Assembly: GCF_001649575.2 (NCBI RefSeq)
Contig: NC_051445.1
Coordinates: 27,480,216 to 27,544,215, forward strand
Source: Kryptolebias marmoratus
Taxonomy: Eukaryota; Chordata; Actinopteri; Cyprinodontiformes; Rivulidae
Length of the DNA stretch: 64,000 bases
Direction of reading: 5' to 3'
The notes beneath the pieces were generated by a model that ran no database searches, was not told where the DNA came from, and was given only the letters and a program-made list of their open reading frames with translations. The translations under genes and the position numbers were made by a program. This document shows, one piece after another, positions 47,961 to 59,599 of this stretch; the stretch's first letter is position 1; each line of letters begins with the position of its first letter.

Positions 47961-48607
47961 AATAAGGAATCTTTAGTGCTTATGTTTAACATGGAATGTT
48001 TAAATACAATGAACACATTTTTAAGAGGGGGAAAGAAGTCCTGACCTTAACTACTGACAGTTCAGCTGGTGTCATTCACACCTCACTGCAGTAGAACCTT
48101 AATTCATTCTTCTCAATTATTTTCAAGACGCAGTTGTCACACTCTGCCACACAGACATATTAAAACTCATAAATACATCCATAAAAATACAAAAATAAAA
48201 AATAGTTTGTTAAAATCGAATTACAGTAAGCCACTAAGAAACGTTACAGGAGCATAAATAAAGGATATAAAATGCTATCAAGATACCAAAACCCATTTCC
48301 CTCATCATAAATATTTTATGTCATGTATTGATTATTCCTGCTGACTGGACGTGTGGCAGCTGCTTTCTGTGTATACAGTTGTTTGTTGTTTCCAATTATC
48401 CTTACAGATGCAAGCTGCTGGATGAATCAATTCAACATTTACTAACCTACTGTCTTTATTACTGCTGGTTTTTTACTGGTGCAACTGGAAGTACGCCTGG
48501 CACTATTTATAATTATCACTCGCATTTCCCCTGTGCTCCTCTTTACCCATGTCTGTGTATGTGTGTGTTTGTTTGTTGTGTTTGATAGAAAAATATCTCA
48601 ATTGACG

Positions 48608-48674
48608 TCTAACAATGCTGACTCAGGTCCTCTGGATGATTACCTGACAGAGGACCTGACTGAACATTGTTAGA
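48608..48674. other. 67-nt hairpin with 27-bp stem between direct repeats
   Basis: The left arm 48608-48634 (TCTAACAATG...CAGGTCCTCTG) pairs with 48648-48674 (CAGAGGACCTG...CATTGTTAGA), with three mismatches in 27 positions and a 13-nt loop. ATCTCAATTGAC occurs before (48595-48606) and after (48710-48721). The structure could be a microRNA-like hairpin or a tiny inverted-repeat transposon. I cannot match the arm sequence to a microRNA I know. Confidence 0.6.
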
Positions 48675-48774
48675 TTTTTCTACTTGGATTATTCAGCATG
48701 CATCAGGACATCTCAATTGACAGACGTGGAAAAAAAAAAAACATTTCAGAAAGTAACTATTACAGGCACTTCTA

Positions 48775-49060
48775 CAAAAGATGAAATTTTGCTGTAAATC
48801 CAATTCAAGACGGTTGCCACAACTGACTGCCCTTCCAAAACCACAAAAGCAGTGAGTGTTACAGATACTGAGCTAAAATTTGGTGCGTAGCTAAGTCATA
48901 TCCAAATTATACTTTCAGTTCTACTCACTATATGAGATTTTTCCTCAAAACCTTTGTTGAAGTGATTCCAAGCGACTATAGCAAACATAAAAATGGTTGT
49001 AATTTTACATATACTGAGTAATAAATTGATGTGGTAGTCACTGAATTTTGTCATTGTATC
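48775..49060. repeat. possible further family A-related repeat
   Basis: TTGCTGTAAATCCAATTCAAG, ACTGAGCTAAAATTTGGTG and GTGATTCCAAGCGACTATAG recall fish repeats with the same 'AAATTTGGTG' phrase as family A, but order and ends differ. Confidence 0.35.
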
Positions 49061-49682
49061 TGCATTGTTGTAATAGTAGTTGTTTACGTGTTTGAGAATT
49101 GCTTTTTAAAAAACTGACAAAAATGTTGTATTTTCTCCTTGATTTTCATAATTTATTGCATATTATCTCTTTCATGTATTTCTTTCCAATAAACTAATCT
49201 TGTGATCTGGAGTAGGCAGAATTTAAATGTAAATAACGGTTTGGACAATTGGCATATTAGATGCAAAACATACATGCAAACATTGAGATAGCAAACTGCT
49301 ATAATTTTATCTTTGACAGCCTTGATTCTATGTCATGGCTTTTTTATAATGTGACCTGTACTGACAAAATGAGTCATAATGAGCACAGGCTGAAGTGCAG
49401 GAAAGATTGATTTTTGTTTTGTCTTTTTTTGATTAGCAAAAAAACGTGCCCATAAAGACAACATCTAGTAATCCACCTAACTGAAATAGCATATGATCTT
49501 CCTAATCTACCCTTAAAATTAACACGTATGTCTTCAGAAATTAACCTTTTAATTCTAACTCTAATAATTTCCTTTGAAATTGAACATTTTTCTCTGTCAG
49601 CTGCTGAAAAGCAGGGATACTTCTTCAAAGAATGTGTTACAGTATTGCCTTATATTGTACTGTATTATAAATACAAGTTTTG

Positions 49683-49700
49683 CAAAAAAAAAAAAAAAAA
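49683..49700. repeat. poly-A run
   Basis: About 17 consecutive A after TTTTGC. No retroposon identified upstream. Confidence 0.8.
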
Positions 49701-49914
49701 CCTTGAATTTACAATAAAACATGTTGCAAGAATGAATGAATGATTGTCATTGACCTCCTATAATTCTGAGTACAAATAATTACCATTTACAAAGTTTTAA
49801 AGAGACAGACCAGAGTTGTTTTATATGCATAAAAACAATTTTTAAAAATTAGCACTCATTTGGCTTGTTGTTGGCCTATCCTGGATGAAGGCTTTTGCCT
49901 CTTGCTCCATAATC

Positions 49915-50535
49915 CATGCTCCATGGGGCTCTTTCACACCAGGACAATTCACTTTTGAAAGCGGACCAAACTGCCTGGACAACATGATGCAGCTACAACA
50001 GCTGTTCATTAGGTGCGGTATTGCCTGAAATGAGCTCTGACCATGAAAAAGTAAAAGCATGACAAAGAAGAAAACCTGGCTCATTGATTGGCCATGACAG
50101 AAAACAGAAATGTAATAGAGAAGAGAAATAAACTAAAGTATAATTCCTATCACACTAGTATTGATGTGATGGTATAGAAAACATTGACATTTGGAACAAT
50201 GTGCACACCACTACTGCTCAGTATGAGAATGCTGTTCTATATAAGAGACAAATGCAGCAGTACCAAAAAAATGCTGAGAACGAGAGACTGCAACTTGCTC
50301 ACTTCCTCTTATTGGTTCATGTCCTCTCTTTGGTTCGCTGGATAGTCTGTTTGAGTTTCACACTGTAAACAAACTGTACCAGGACTCACTTGCCAGCAAA
50401 CCACAACCTAAATTTTCAGGCAGACCAGAGTTCACTTGTTTGGTCCACACCAGATTTCAGATGAGCTTTCACACCTGCCTAAAGAAATCAAACTCTGGCC
50501 CAAGTAGACCAAACAGCTCTGGAGTGGAAGTTTAA
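49915..50535. mobile_element. probable non-autonomous DNA transposon
   Basis: GGGGCTCTTTCACACCAGGA with AAAGCGGACCAAACTGCC at the left, and TTTGGTCCACACCAGATTTC, GAGCTTTCACACCTGCC, AGTAGACCAAACAGCTCTGG at the right, have the inverse-related flavour of a common fish MITE. The TIRs are too decayed to trace exactly. Confidence 0.45.
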
Positions 50536-50828
50536 AGGGGAAGTGAAATAAAATATAAAAAGAATGTTTTCCTTTTAGTTAAATAATATCATAAAACACT
50601 CCAGTGGTCCATTTCTGTGGTTTAAAATGTTAATGACTTGTTTTTAGAGTTTTTGTTTCACAAAGGTGGTGGGTCTTCTATTGAAGGGTTGTATTTCAGG
50701 TGGTCCTCTTTAAAACTATAACTGCTCAGTCAGTCACCAGACTAAACTAACCACATCCATCAAACTTTCATGTCCTTTGGAAAGCTGAAGAATGACACAA
50801 CTGTTGTAGTTTTGGGCTGGTTTACAGA

Positions 50829-51040
50829 GTGGTCTCCAATCCTGGTCCTGGAGGGCCACTATCCTGCATGTTCTACTTGTTCCTCTGCTCCAACACACCT
50901 GATTTGAATAAATGGGTGATTAACAGGCTTCTGCAGAACATGAAGAGGTGATTTAACCACTGAATCAGGTGTGTTGGAGCAGGGAAACAAGTAAAACATG
51001 CAGGATGGTGGCCCTCGAGGACCAGGATTGGCCACCCCTG
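50829..51040. mobile_element. full-length hAT-type foldback element
   Basis: The left arm CCAATCCTGGTCCTGGAGGG ... TGCTCCAACACACCTGATT is mirrored by AATCAGGTGTGTTGGAGCAG ... GGACCAGGATTGGCCACCCC. The arms exceed 70 bp each. No clean 8-bp duplication was found, so one boundary may be off by a few bases. Confidence 0.8.
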
Positions 51041-51967
51041 CTTTTGGCAGTACTTGAATAAAGTGTAATTTCACATCCACTACAGTAGGTGGCGGTGACG
51101 CTCTCATTGTCAGAGTGTGCACTTTTGCACCCAGTATCCGCAGAGTGGGAAAACAAAACACCCTCAAGAGACAACATGAAAAAAATATTTTAACAGGGAT
51201 GAAAAGAAAGGCGGAGAGAGACGGAGATGATGAGACAAACGAAAGTCACCCAAAAGCAAAAAGGAGGAAATATGACAAAGCGTATGTAGCGTTTGGCTTC
51301 ACTGTGACTGCGGTGGGAGACGAGGAAAGACTGGTTTGTTTACTGTGAATAAAAATGTTGGCAGAGGACAGCATAAAGCCAAATAAATTGAGGCGTCACT
51401 TGAACACATTACACCACAATCACGCCGACAAGCCGCTTGAGTTTTTTCAGCGAAAATGTCCCGAATATTGCCAACAAACATCCCGCTTGGTGAATGCTAC
51501 TTCAGTAAACCAGCGAGCACTCATATAAGGTGACGTACCAAATTGTTCAGTGCAAAAAAACTTATTTAAAAAAACTTTATTGAATATTTTATTTTATTTT
51601 TCAGTATCAAATGGTTCAAGTTGTTCAAAAAATGTTCATAGTTTAAATAAGGATTTTCTTTTTTTAATTTCAGAGAAATTGATGCACTTAAAATCTATTT
51701 TGTTACAGACTAAAAACAATGTTAATAAAGTTATTCTTTGTTGTAAGTTGATCTATATTTCTTTATTTTTGTTATCTTTAATGTTAATAAGGATATAATG
51801 TTATGCAGAGGTGTACTTATAACAATGTATAGACAAATGATGCTATTATAGTCACGGCAGAAAGTGTGTGTGTGTCTATTGGTGTAATGGGGGAGGGAGG
51901 AGGGGTGTGCAAAATGTTTTCCTATTCCTAGGGGGCATAACAGAAAATATTTGAGAACCACTGTCCT
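51041..51967 (+). mobile_element. BED-finger hAT transposon remnant (ZBED5-like N-terminus)
   Basis: The frame 51115-51348 reads MKRKAERDGDDETNES, KRRKYDKAYVAFGFT and RLVCLL, then a stop at 51346-51348. The same frame continues IKMLAEDSIKPNKLRRHL, HADKPLEFFQRKCPEY to a stop after NQRALI near 51526. This is the BED zinc finger of hAT transposases related to vertebrate ZBED5. The stop sits where the second zinc-binding Cys is expected. The rest of the transposase is missing. 51860-51967 resembles a hAT end (TTTGAGAACCACTGTCCTAA). Confidence 0.75.
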
Positions 51968-52149
51968 AAAGTGTGCTATGAGTTAACGGATGTACCCTTT
52001 GAGCTAAATGAACAAAAAAAGTACTTGTGCTGCCAAATGAGGTAAAGTTGTCTTCATAATAACGCCACACTCTATCACACTAGATCAAGCACTTATTACT
52101 TTTTTCCATATTCTGCCTGCCCATCTTACACCTTTTTCATTGATCTTAC

Positions 52150-52188
52150 TTTCTTTGTCACGGATGACCTTGACGGGCAGCTTCGTTG
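52150..52188 (-). other. 39-bp exon-like block, frame-preserving
   Basis: On the cdk14 strand, TCCCTGCAG precedes and GTAAGATC follows a 39-bp segment with no stop in the frame a phase-0 intron would impose (QRSCPSRSSVTKK). It is locally GC-rich. It lies in the large intron upstream of the N-terminal exon, so it could be an alternative cdk14 microexon or a 5' exon. It has a poor pyrimidine tract and no known CDK14 counterpart. Confidence 0.25.
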
Positions 52189-52189
52189 C

Positions 52190-52420
52190 TGCAGGGACAC
52201 ACCATATCTATTGTGTTCCAGTGAGGCAGGAAGGTGTGAAATCTAAAAGAAGATTGTTCTGATTGGATCTTAACTGGAGACGATTTCCAGGCCGCGGCAG
52301 GCAGAAATCAGTTAAAACCAGAACATCTGCCGTGAAGGCCATTTGCATTTTAACAGGATTTGTAAACATACAGCAGGCACACCCCCACATGTGTACTGTA
52401 CTGGATACACATACAGGTCA
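52190..52420. other. candidate conserved non-coding block
   Basis: Text such as GGAGACGATTTCCAGGCCGC and CCGTGAAGGCCATTTGCATT is unlike the surrounding repeats. Conservation has not been tested. Confidence 0.2.
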
Positions 52421-52899
52421 AGTGTGAGGGAGGTGTGTGTGTGTGTTTCAGCTGGAAAGGGAGAATCATATATTATATGTTCAATATATACATGAAATTA
52501 AATCAAATGACTTCTGAATCTCATCCACATTCACACACAAAACACACGCACACACACATAAAAATACACTAATACAACTTATTTATTCAAATACTATATA
52601 CAGACCACATGCAAAGAGACAATAGACAGTCCATCACAGAGGTATATGAGACAAACCTGCCCTTACACCTGGGATCAAATTAGACCCATCATCATGCATC
52701 ATCCAACATTTTCTTCTAAAGAAGTACAAAGACTTACATTTGAGTACTTTCCAATACTCAGTACCAAAACAAGTATTAATCAGTGATATGAGGTCAGGAG
52801 AAGAGAAAACAAAGAAAACACACAATAGTAAAATAGATAAATAGATTTTATTACGGACTCATAGTCCAAATCACATAAAAAAACAATAATAAATAAAGC

Positions 52900-53960
52900 A
52901 AATATTAGTATTGATTTTATATTTAGTTAGAGTATTCTTCTGCTGTTTGTTCTTTGGTAATGGACCAAAACATTTAGCGAAAAAGAATCAGAAAGTGAGG
53001 AGCTCTGAACCATCTGTTTACGATCTGTTCTGACTGATGAAAAACTGGACTTTGAATCCAAACTTTATTTGCATCAAACTGCAGTCAAAGAGTTCTTAAC
53101 CCCTAACTTCCCAGGGAGGTGATTCCTGATCAGCGGCACCCACATACACTGAGTTAACTGTTTATTGATTACCGAATATGAAACTTTATATGAAATAACA
53201 GAGCTCTGAAGTAATATTGTACGCTTAAAGACACAAAAACTGAAGAGCAGGATGGAGAGGAGAGAGATACTTAAAGCTGAGCACTGAAATAAAAAAACAA
53301 AACTTGCAATAAACCCTTGTTGATTGTCCTAAATAATCCAATAAAGTAACAGCACTCAGAGTTTTCTGTCATTATTAAGATATTTATGAAGGAATATACT
53401 GGGCGTTTGATTTAACAGTTAAGCTGTGTGTCTGTTAGACTCTGCCTCACCACACATAAACCCCACCGCACATCACTCATACCAATAAATGCCATTAAAC
53501 TTCTTACAACTACTTTGAAAATATGTTTGAAAATCAGATGAACTGACTTTTCATGTTAACGCCTCAAATTGATCCAAGACAGCAACAGTTTTTTTTCCAA
53601 AAGCGCCTGAGATTGTCAGAACCTCAAGCTCGTATATTCTTGTGGTTTCCTCCTCTTTTCAATGAGAAGCTGTAGCCATTTCTCGCTGCCATTGGCAAAC
53701 AGTGATTTTTCAGATGTCAAAACCGCTAGATTTCGTCCCTCCTCGTGACAACTTTACTGAGCAGAATTTGCAGTCCGCTTTGCTTTTGTCACCATCATTC
53801 ACTTTGAGTTCCCTCCACACAGCTCACACTGCTCCTCCTCTACTGTCACTCTGCTGTAAAGCGGTATCCGTATTGTGAGATCTGAACATTTTTACTAGTA
53901 CGAATACAAGTACGCGCACATGGTATCAGTTCAGTGTGGTATCAGTGATATCGTGGTCTG
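52900..53960. repeat. possible decayed hAT-like element
   Basis: The right end words TAAAGCGGTATCCGTATTG and GGTATCAGTGATATCGTGG, and the inner ACCCCTAACTTCCCAGGGAG ... CCTGATCAGCGGCACC, recall fish hAT-type repeats. No terminal repeats could be paired. Confidence 0.3.
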
Positions 53961-53969
53961 ACCTTTTGC

Positions 53970-54115
53970 TAGGATGTCCACTCCTGAGAAGATTGTCAGC
54001 TCTCTGAAATGTTTTCTACTTGTGAATATTCTTTCTCCAACTAGTTTGGAATATACCTTTAACTCTTCCCACATTGATAGGCAGCAACAGTTGCCTTTCT
54101 TTTGAAATAATTTAT
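53970..54115 (-). mobile_element. Tc1-like transposase scrap, antisense
   Basis: AGGATGTCCACTCCTGAGAA, GAAATGTTTTCTACTTGTGA and CCCACATTGATAGGCAGCAA belong to the same family as 15840-16400. Confidence 0.65.
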
Positions 54116-54959
54116 TGGTGTTTGTGTTGAATTATTTTATTCTTGCTATATAAGTTCTATGAAATTGACTTTCTGGTGTATAATGTGCCTAAAAATGAAG
54201 CCACTGTGGTTTACTGTTAGTAATGATGCAGTTGGCTAATGGGGGAAATGTGACTGCAGCTGCTAACAGCCTACAGACCATACACAGTCCAACAGCTGAA
54301 ATGATGTCTCATTAAACACAGCCACACACTATAGGAGAGCCACATTGATTCAACCACCAAAGAGTCGTTTCTCTGCTGTTTGGTCTTTTTTTTTTTTTTG
54401 GTTACCTGGAGCACACATGTGGACTGGGGTGACTTTGAATGTGCTAAATATTTGCTCAATTTTCCTCACTGGTCTGATAAAACTGAGGGACTTCAACACA
54501 ATCTGTTTCAAATCTGATCCAGTTACAGCTTTGTGGTAAATGAAGACATAAATCCTCCTCCGGTAAGATTAAGAAACAAACAGGGGTTGTGGGGAGCTGG
54601 TGCTTTTCTCCAGTGGTCATCGGGTAAGGTGCTGGTGGACAAAAAAAACATGGACACTTGCACTAAGAGCCAGAATGTTTGCCATTGTTATGAGAACATG
54701 TTCATCTGCAAAGATCTGTTCAGTTGTAATCTTGTGTCCTGATTTTGTCATAGGCATAACTAAAGAAATATAAAGATTATGGTGTGATTCTAACAGAGAG
54801 AGAGAACCAGATGACCAAACCACTGTCCAAACTATGTGAATTCATATTTAGGATTATCCAAATAAATTCACTCCATCTGTCAACCTTTGAGTCTTTTGGC
54901 TAATTATGAAGAAATAACCAACAACAAGCCAAATTAAATGACTAATTAACCCAACCCGC

Positions 54960-55110
54960 AAGGGTTTGGTCTGTGGGAGAAAACCCACACCTAAACAGGA
55001 AGAACATGGAACACAAACTGCACCCAGAAAGGACTCAGCTGGGAGTCAAACCAAGATCTTACTGCTGTGAGGTAACAGTGCCAACCAACTGCTCCACTGT
55101 ACAGCCTGAG
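54960..55110. repeat. common teleost interspersed repeat, second piece
   Basis: GTCTGTGGGAGAAAACCCAC, AGGAAGAACATGGAACACAA, CTGGGAGTCAAACCAAGATC and ACTGCTGTGAGGTAACAGTG continue the pattern at 5490-5755. Confidence 0.6.
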
Positions 55111-55134
55111 CTCAGCTCCACACTCTCTATTTCT

Positions 55135-55205
55135 GAATTGAGAAAGCTCCCCGGATGAGAAGCGAAACGTCTTCAGCTACAGAATAGAAGTCCAGTTGTT
55201 TTTGT
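55135..55205 (+). repeat. dispersed repeat family B copy
   Basis: GAAAGCTCCCCGGATGAGAA, GCGAAACGTCTTCAGCTACA and AGAAGTCCAGTTGTTTTTG. Confidence 0.65.
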
Positions 55206-55384
55206 TTTTTAACTTTTTTTTGGACTGTACAGCCTCTATTAATAAACAATGAAAAAGAATTAATAGCAAAGCTGCAGGATCTTTTTTTTCAGTTTTTATT
55301 AAAAAAAAAATAAAAAAGTAAATCTGTTATGCCTTCTCTTATGTCAAACAAAAAAAACTGTAAGAAGTCTTATTTTTCTTTCAG

Positions 55385-55850
55385 CTGTTCCCTTTTTTAG
55401 GGTTGCCACAGCAAATTATCCTCCTTCATCTAACTTTGTCTTCTGTGTCCTCTGTCCTCACTCCAACTACCTCCATGTCCTCTCTAACATATATCTCCTC
55501 TTTATCTTTTTCCTGGCAGCTGGATCTCTAACATCATTCTACCAATACACCCACTGTCCCTCCTCTGCACATGTTTAAACCATCTCAGTCTGGCCTCTCT
55601 AACTTCATCTCCCAGTCGTTCAACCTGTGCTGTACCTCTGATGACCTCATTCCTAATCCTGTCCACCCTTGTCACTCCCAAGGAGAACATCAACATCTTT
55701 AGCTCTGCCACTTCCAGTTCTGTTTCCTTTCTTTTTGTCATTCCCACTGTCTCCAAACCATACAACATAGCTGCTCTCACCACTGTCTTGTAAACCTTTC
55801 CTTTCACCTTTGCTGCCACCCTTTTGTCACAAATCACTCCTGCCGCTTGA
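55385..55850 (-). mobile_element. LINE reverse transcriptase C-terminus and 3' end
   Basis: The minus strand 55837-55502 reads MICDKRVAAKVKGKVYKTVV, AAMLYGLETVGMTKRKETEL, LGVTRVDRIRNEVIRGTAQV and RRDSGCIGRMMLEIQLPGKR. This is the conserved C-terminal block of a common fish LINE; the 3' untranslated part follows to about 55385 (AGGGTTGCCACAGC). It is open over 111 codons but 5'-truncated. It is the same family as the 40998-41440 fragment. Confidence 0.85.
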
Positions 55851-55999
55851 CCCGGTGCTGGCAGTGAGATGTCGGTCAGCCCACCCCTGTGTCTCCCGCC
55901 TCCTAAACAGGGTGATTTACTTCAGTACCATCAACAAATTACAGAACCAATGATACTTGAAAAGTAGAAATTAAATAACCTCCATGTCATGTGGACTTC

Positions 56000-56520
56000 T
56001 GTCCAAAGGTTAATGTTGAATTGTTTAATTATACTGGACAAATAAACACCTAATTGTATCTGATTTTAAAGCATTTTAAATATTTATATTTTTTAAATTT
56101 AGGGTTGTCATTGGTTGGGTAGTTTGTCGATGGTCCCCAAGTGAACCACCGTGTTTAGAAGGAAGGAGCACACAGACGTCGGCTGACTGACATCTGACTG
56201 CCAGCACCGGGTCAAATTGCAGAAAGACACCCCTGAATCCAAGGAGTGAGAAAATCCAGCCTGGAGTCCCCCTAGTGGTCTGGTGCACTTCTGTTTTGTG
56301 GAGTAAGTTTGCATCCTTTTTCTTACTTGCTGGTATTTTGGGGGTTTGCAGCATATTTCCTTTTGCTTCTGTCTATTTTGTGTGACTGCAGTAGTTTTAT
56401 TTTGCTGCATTTTTTTTTTTTGCATTCACTTTTTATGTTTGTGTGTTTTGGAGTGTGCATCATTCATGCGCGTTCAGGCGTTTGCTGTGCATTTGCACCT
56501 GTCAGCCACCATACAAATAA
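56000..56520 (+). repeat. dispersed repeat family C, third copy
   Basis: It shares CACCTAATT, GGTTGGGTAGTTTGTCGATG, CCCCAAGTGAACCAC, CCAGCACCGGGTCAAATTGC, CCCCTAGTGGTCTGGTGCAC, TTTTGTGGAGTAAGTTTGCA, GCAGCATATTTCCTTTTGCT and ATTTGCACCTGTCAGCCACC with 38690-39145. Confidence 0.75.
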
Positions 56521-57470
56521 AAGACAGAAAATGTTGCAGCCTGGTTTTCTGATTTCCTCCACCACAAACCTGAATCAGCTTTCTAACAGGATTTATTTAG
56601 CTGAGTCACATGATCCAACAGACCAACTGCTGATCCTCATCTGTGAATTTCCCTGACCTGGATTTGCCCAGCAATATTCTGGCCTATCAAATCCACCTGC
56701 AGCTCTGAATGCGTCCTACACAGTCAAAGAGTCCAACCCATGCAAACAAATCTATTTTTTTTATTTTTCTGATCTTTTTTGAAAGAAATGAAAACATCCG
56801 ACATGTACAGCACTGCTGATAGGTGACGTTCAATCAGTCAGTTTCATGTCTGCGATGAGATTCTTGGAGGTGGGAAATGAAATGTTTCCAAAATTTTTAG
56901 CGTCAGTCTGACACAGATACTAAAACTTTGTGATACCACTACAAATGTCACTCACATTCAAAACAAAATGTATAAATGCTGTACGAATGTAGAGTTAAAT
57001 GGAAAAAGTTAATGCCCCTCTGTGCAGTATTAGTTTTTACATATCAGTTCAACAGCACGACATAGCACAAAATGTCAGTAATAGGTGTAAACTAAGAAAA
57101 AATGCAGAAGCAGTGAATATCATCCAGGTACTGCTGATCAAATGTATTGACGAACTGATCATCATCATTGTGAGCACCTCTATAAAAGCAGTTTTGTCAG
57201 TTTGCTGCTCTGGAGCATACAGGTGTGTGTTAACACAATGACAAGACAGAAGGAGATCAGGAATGACCTGAGAGGCCTCATGAGTTAACTGTTAAAAGTC
57301 ATGACAGTTTTATTAGAAAAATAATTGTTTGTGGTTCACACATTGGTATTGTCTGTTTCTTTTTGTTTGGGTTTGTAATGTCACATGCTGAGTGCCTAGT
57401 CAAGACTTATATTCATTTATACCAATTTTGTTCTGGTCAGGATTGTGTGACATCTGAAGCCTAACACACT

Positions 57471-57489
57471 CACACACACACACACACAC
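57471..57489. repeat. CA microsatellite
   Basis: Uninterrupted CA run. Confidence 0.9.
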
Positions 57490-57606
57490 CTAACCCCAAA
57501 CCCAAAAATGGTATTTGAACATATGAGGACTGGGCTTTGGTCACAAAACGTAAAAGTGTGTCCTGACAAGTTTGTGCGTATAGGATAAATAGTCCTAAAA
57601 ATGTAA

Positions 57607-57642
57607 CAAAAACAAACAAACAAACAAACAAACAAACACACA
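57607..57642. repeat. AAAC tetranucleotide repeat
   Basis: About eight AAAC/CAAA units. Confidence 0.9.
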
Positions 57643-58881
57643 CATTGCTAATAATGCATCACAGGATAGGGTTTCCAATACAGAGACTGCATTAGGCTAT
57701 AGTGTTGGATTAAACATTATTACAGGCAGGTTTAAACAAATTACATCACAATATATATAGCATATCACAATAAAGCATCAAATATTACTATCTTAGATCA
57801 GCCAGCTCTACCTAAAGAACTGTGGCTGGAAACCACAGTACTCAGAAGGCTCTTTTACAAAAAACAGTTTCACAAAATTGTCACAAAGACCATTTGTCTT
57901 TATGCTGCCTCTGGTTGTTTATAAATCACAGATGTAGTCGGCCACGTCCTGCAGACACGTCAGCTTACAGAAATGAAGCAAGCGTTGCAGAACTTAGCTG
58001 CGTTGATGTGGAACATAACATAAGTGACGGACGTCTCGCTCGAATCGTTTTCAAAACATGATGCATTAACTCAGTTTAACAACTCTGCTTAGTTAACTAA
58101 TTTTTTTTAACTAAATATAAAGTTGTTGTGCGTCATTATTGATCTTCCCTCAGTAATAAACCTGTTTGTTGTTGTTTAACACTATGACCAGGTAGTCACA
58201 AAGACCATCACTCTATGTTATCATTTTCTAACATTACTGAGCTACAAAGCCAGCTTACCTTTTCACATATGTCAGTCATTTCACCAATGTTATTATCTCA
58301 GTTTGTGGCACAAAGTCACATCAGGGGTAGGTTGGCTTCACAGAGGCAGTTAGAAGGCGTCTAAGTCCTGGCATGAAGCGTTTTCTAAAAGTGTCTAAAT
58401 AAAATCCACTTACACATGAAAAGGAAATGCTAACTCCACACAGAAAGATCTTAGTAGGGATGGGCAGTCTTCAAAAATGATCTGAGAAAGGCTTAATGGT
58501 ATTAAAAAAGAATACTGCACAATGCTAGGTCCCATCTAAGATTTGAACTCAGGACCTTCAACTATTCATTTCAATAAGTATAAATGTATATATATGTTAA
58601 ATATACTTCATTCTCTGCTTTAGAAAAAATGAGGAAAAACAACAGGTTTTAAAACAATTTTAAAACAAAAGAGAAAAAACCTGATTACAACATGACATGT
58701 CACCTGTAATAACTTTTAATGAAACATACAATGGTTTTAGAAAACTTTAGAAATAACTGCAGGAAATAACATTTAAATTATAAGAAAACATCTTTAAAGA
58801 CATGTTGAAGGCTACCAGTTCAGCTCCTGCCTGAAGTGTCAAAATCTATCAACTTTTGTTTTCGAAGCCCAATTGTAACTC

Positions 58882-59315
58882 GTGACCTGTGCTGGCAAAA
58901 TAAGTCACATTGAGGAACTTTTCAATCCTGAGTTATCATTAACTATGGCAGCCAGCAGAGAAAAATGGTCAACTTCAAAGGAAATTATAAGGGTTATAAA
59001 TTGACCGTACTTATTTAGCGCCTTTCTATCCAACCAGACTACTCAAAGTGCTTTACAACACAATATGCCCTCATTTATCCATCTACGCATTCATATAGCA
59101 CTCTACTACATCTCTATAAAGCTAATTTTAATAAATCATTCTATAGTCTAATCAGTGCTTTAAACTCCATTCATTTGGAAGATCATATCCTATTTTATTA
59201 CCGAGGTCTCAAGACGGTGACTATATGAACTCATTTTTACACAAATCTCAATGTTTTTCCTTATTCAACACTGCAGCCTATGCTCATTCCAGCTCATTTT
59301 GCCAGCATAGGTCAC
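58882..59315. mobile_element. inverted-end element carrying a SINE
   Basis: GTGACCTGTGCTGGCAAAAT at the left and ATTTTGCCAGCATAGGTCAC at the right form a 20-bp inverted pair with one mismatch. A single related end is found at 49348-49392 (GTGACCTGTACTGACAAAAT). No family name is known to me. Confidence 0.5.
58998..59190 (-). mobile_element. SINE 3' part, antisense
   Basis: TTATTTAGCGCCTTTCTATC, CTCAAAGTGCTTTACAACAC, ATATAGCACTCTACTACATC and TAATCAGTGCTTTAAACTCC are the reverse complement of the 46390-46571 part of the tRNA-derived SINE. Confidence 0.8.
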
Positions 59316-59599
59316 ATTTGGCAAAGTCTTTTCTGTAAATATAAGCTGACAAAATGCCAGTGTTGTGATGCTTACATCTGTATAAGATGTGCAAAGAAAA
59401 CCAAGTTCAAAAGAAATGTTACAGCTGCTGCCAGTGGCTCATTATGGCAACCATGGTAACCACACACGTCTGTCTGTCACTTGCCGGACTGTATTCTTAA
59501 TAAAGAGTATGAGTAAGAAGATTGTACAACATTTTTGGAAGGTGTAGACAGCTCAAAAGGTAAAGTATGTGACATCATCACACTTTAAGTGAAACATTT

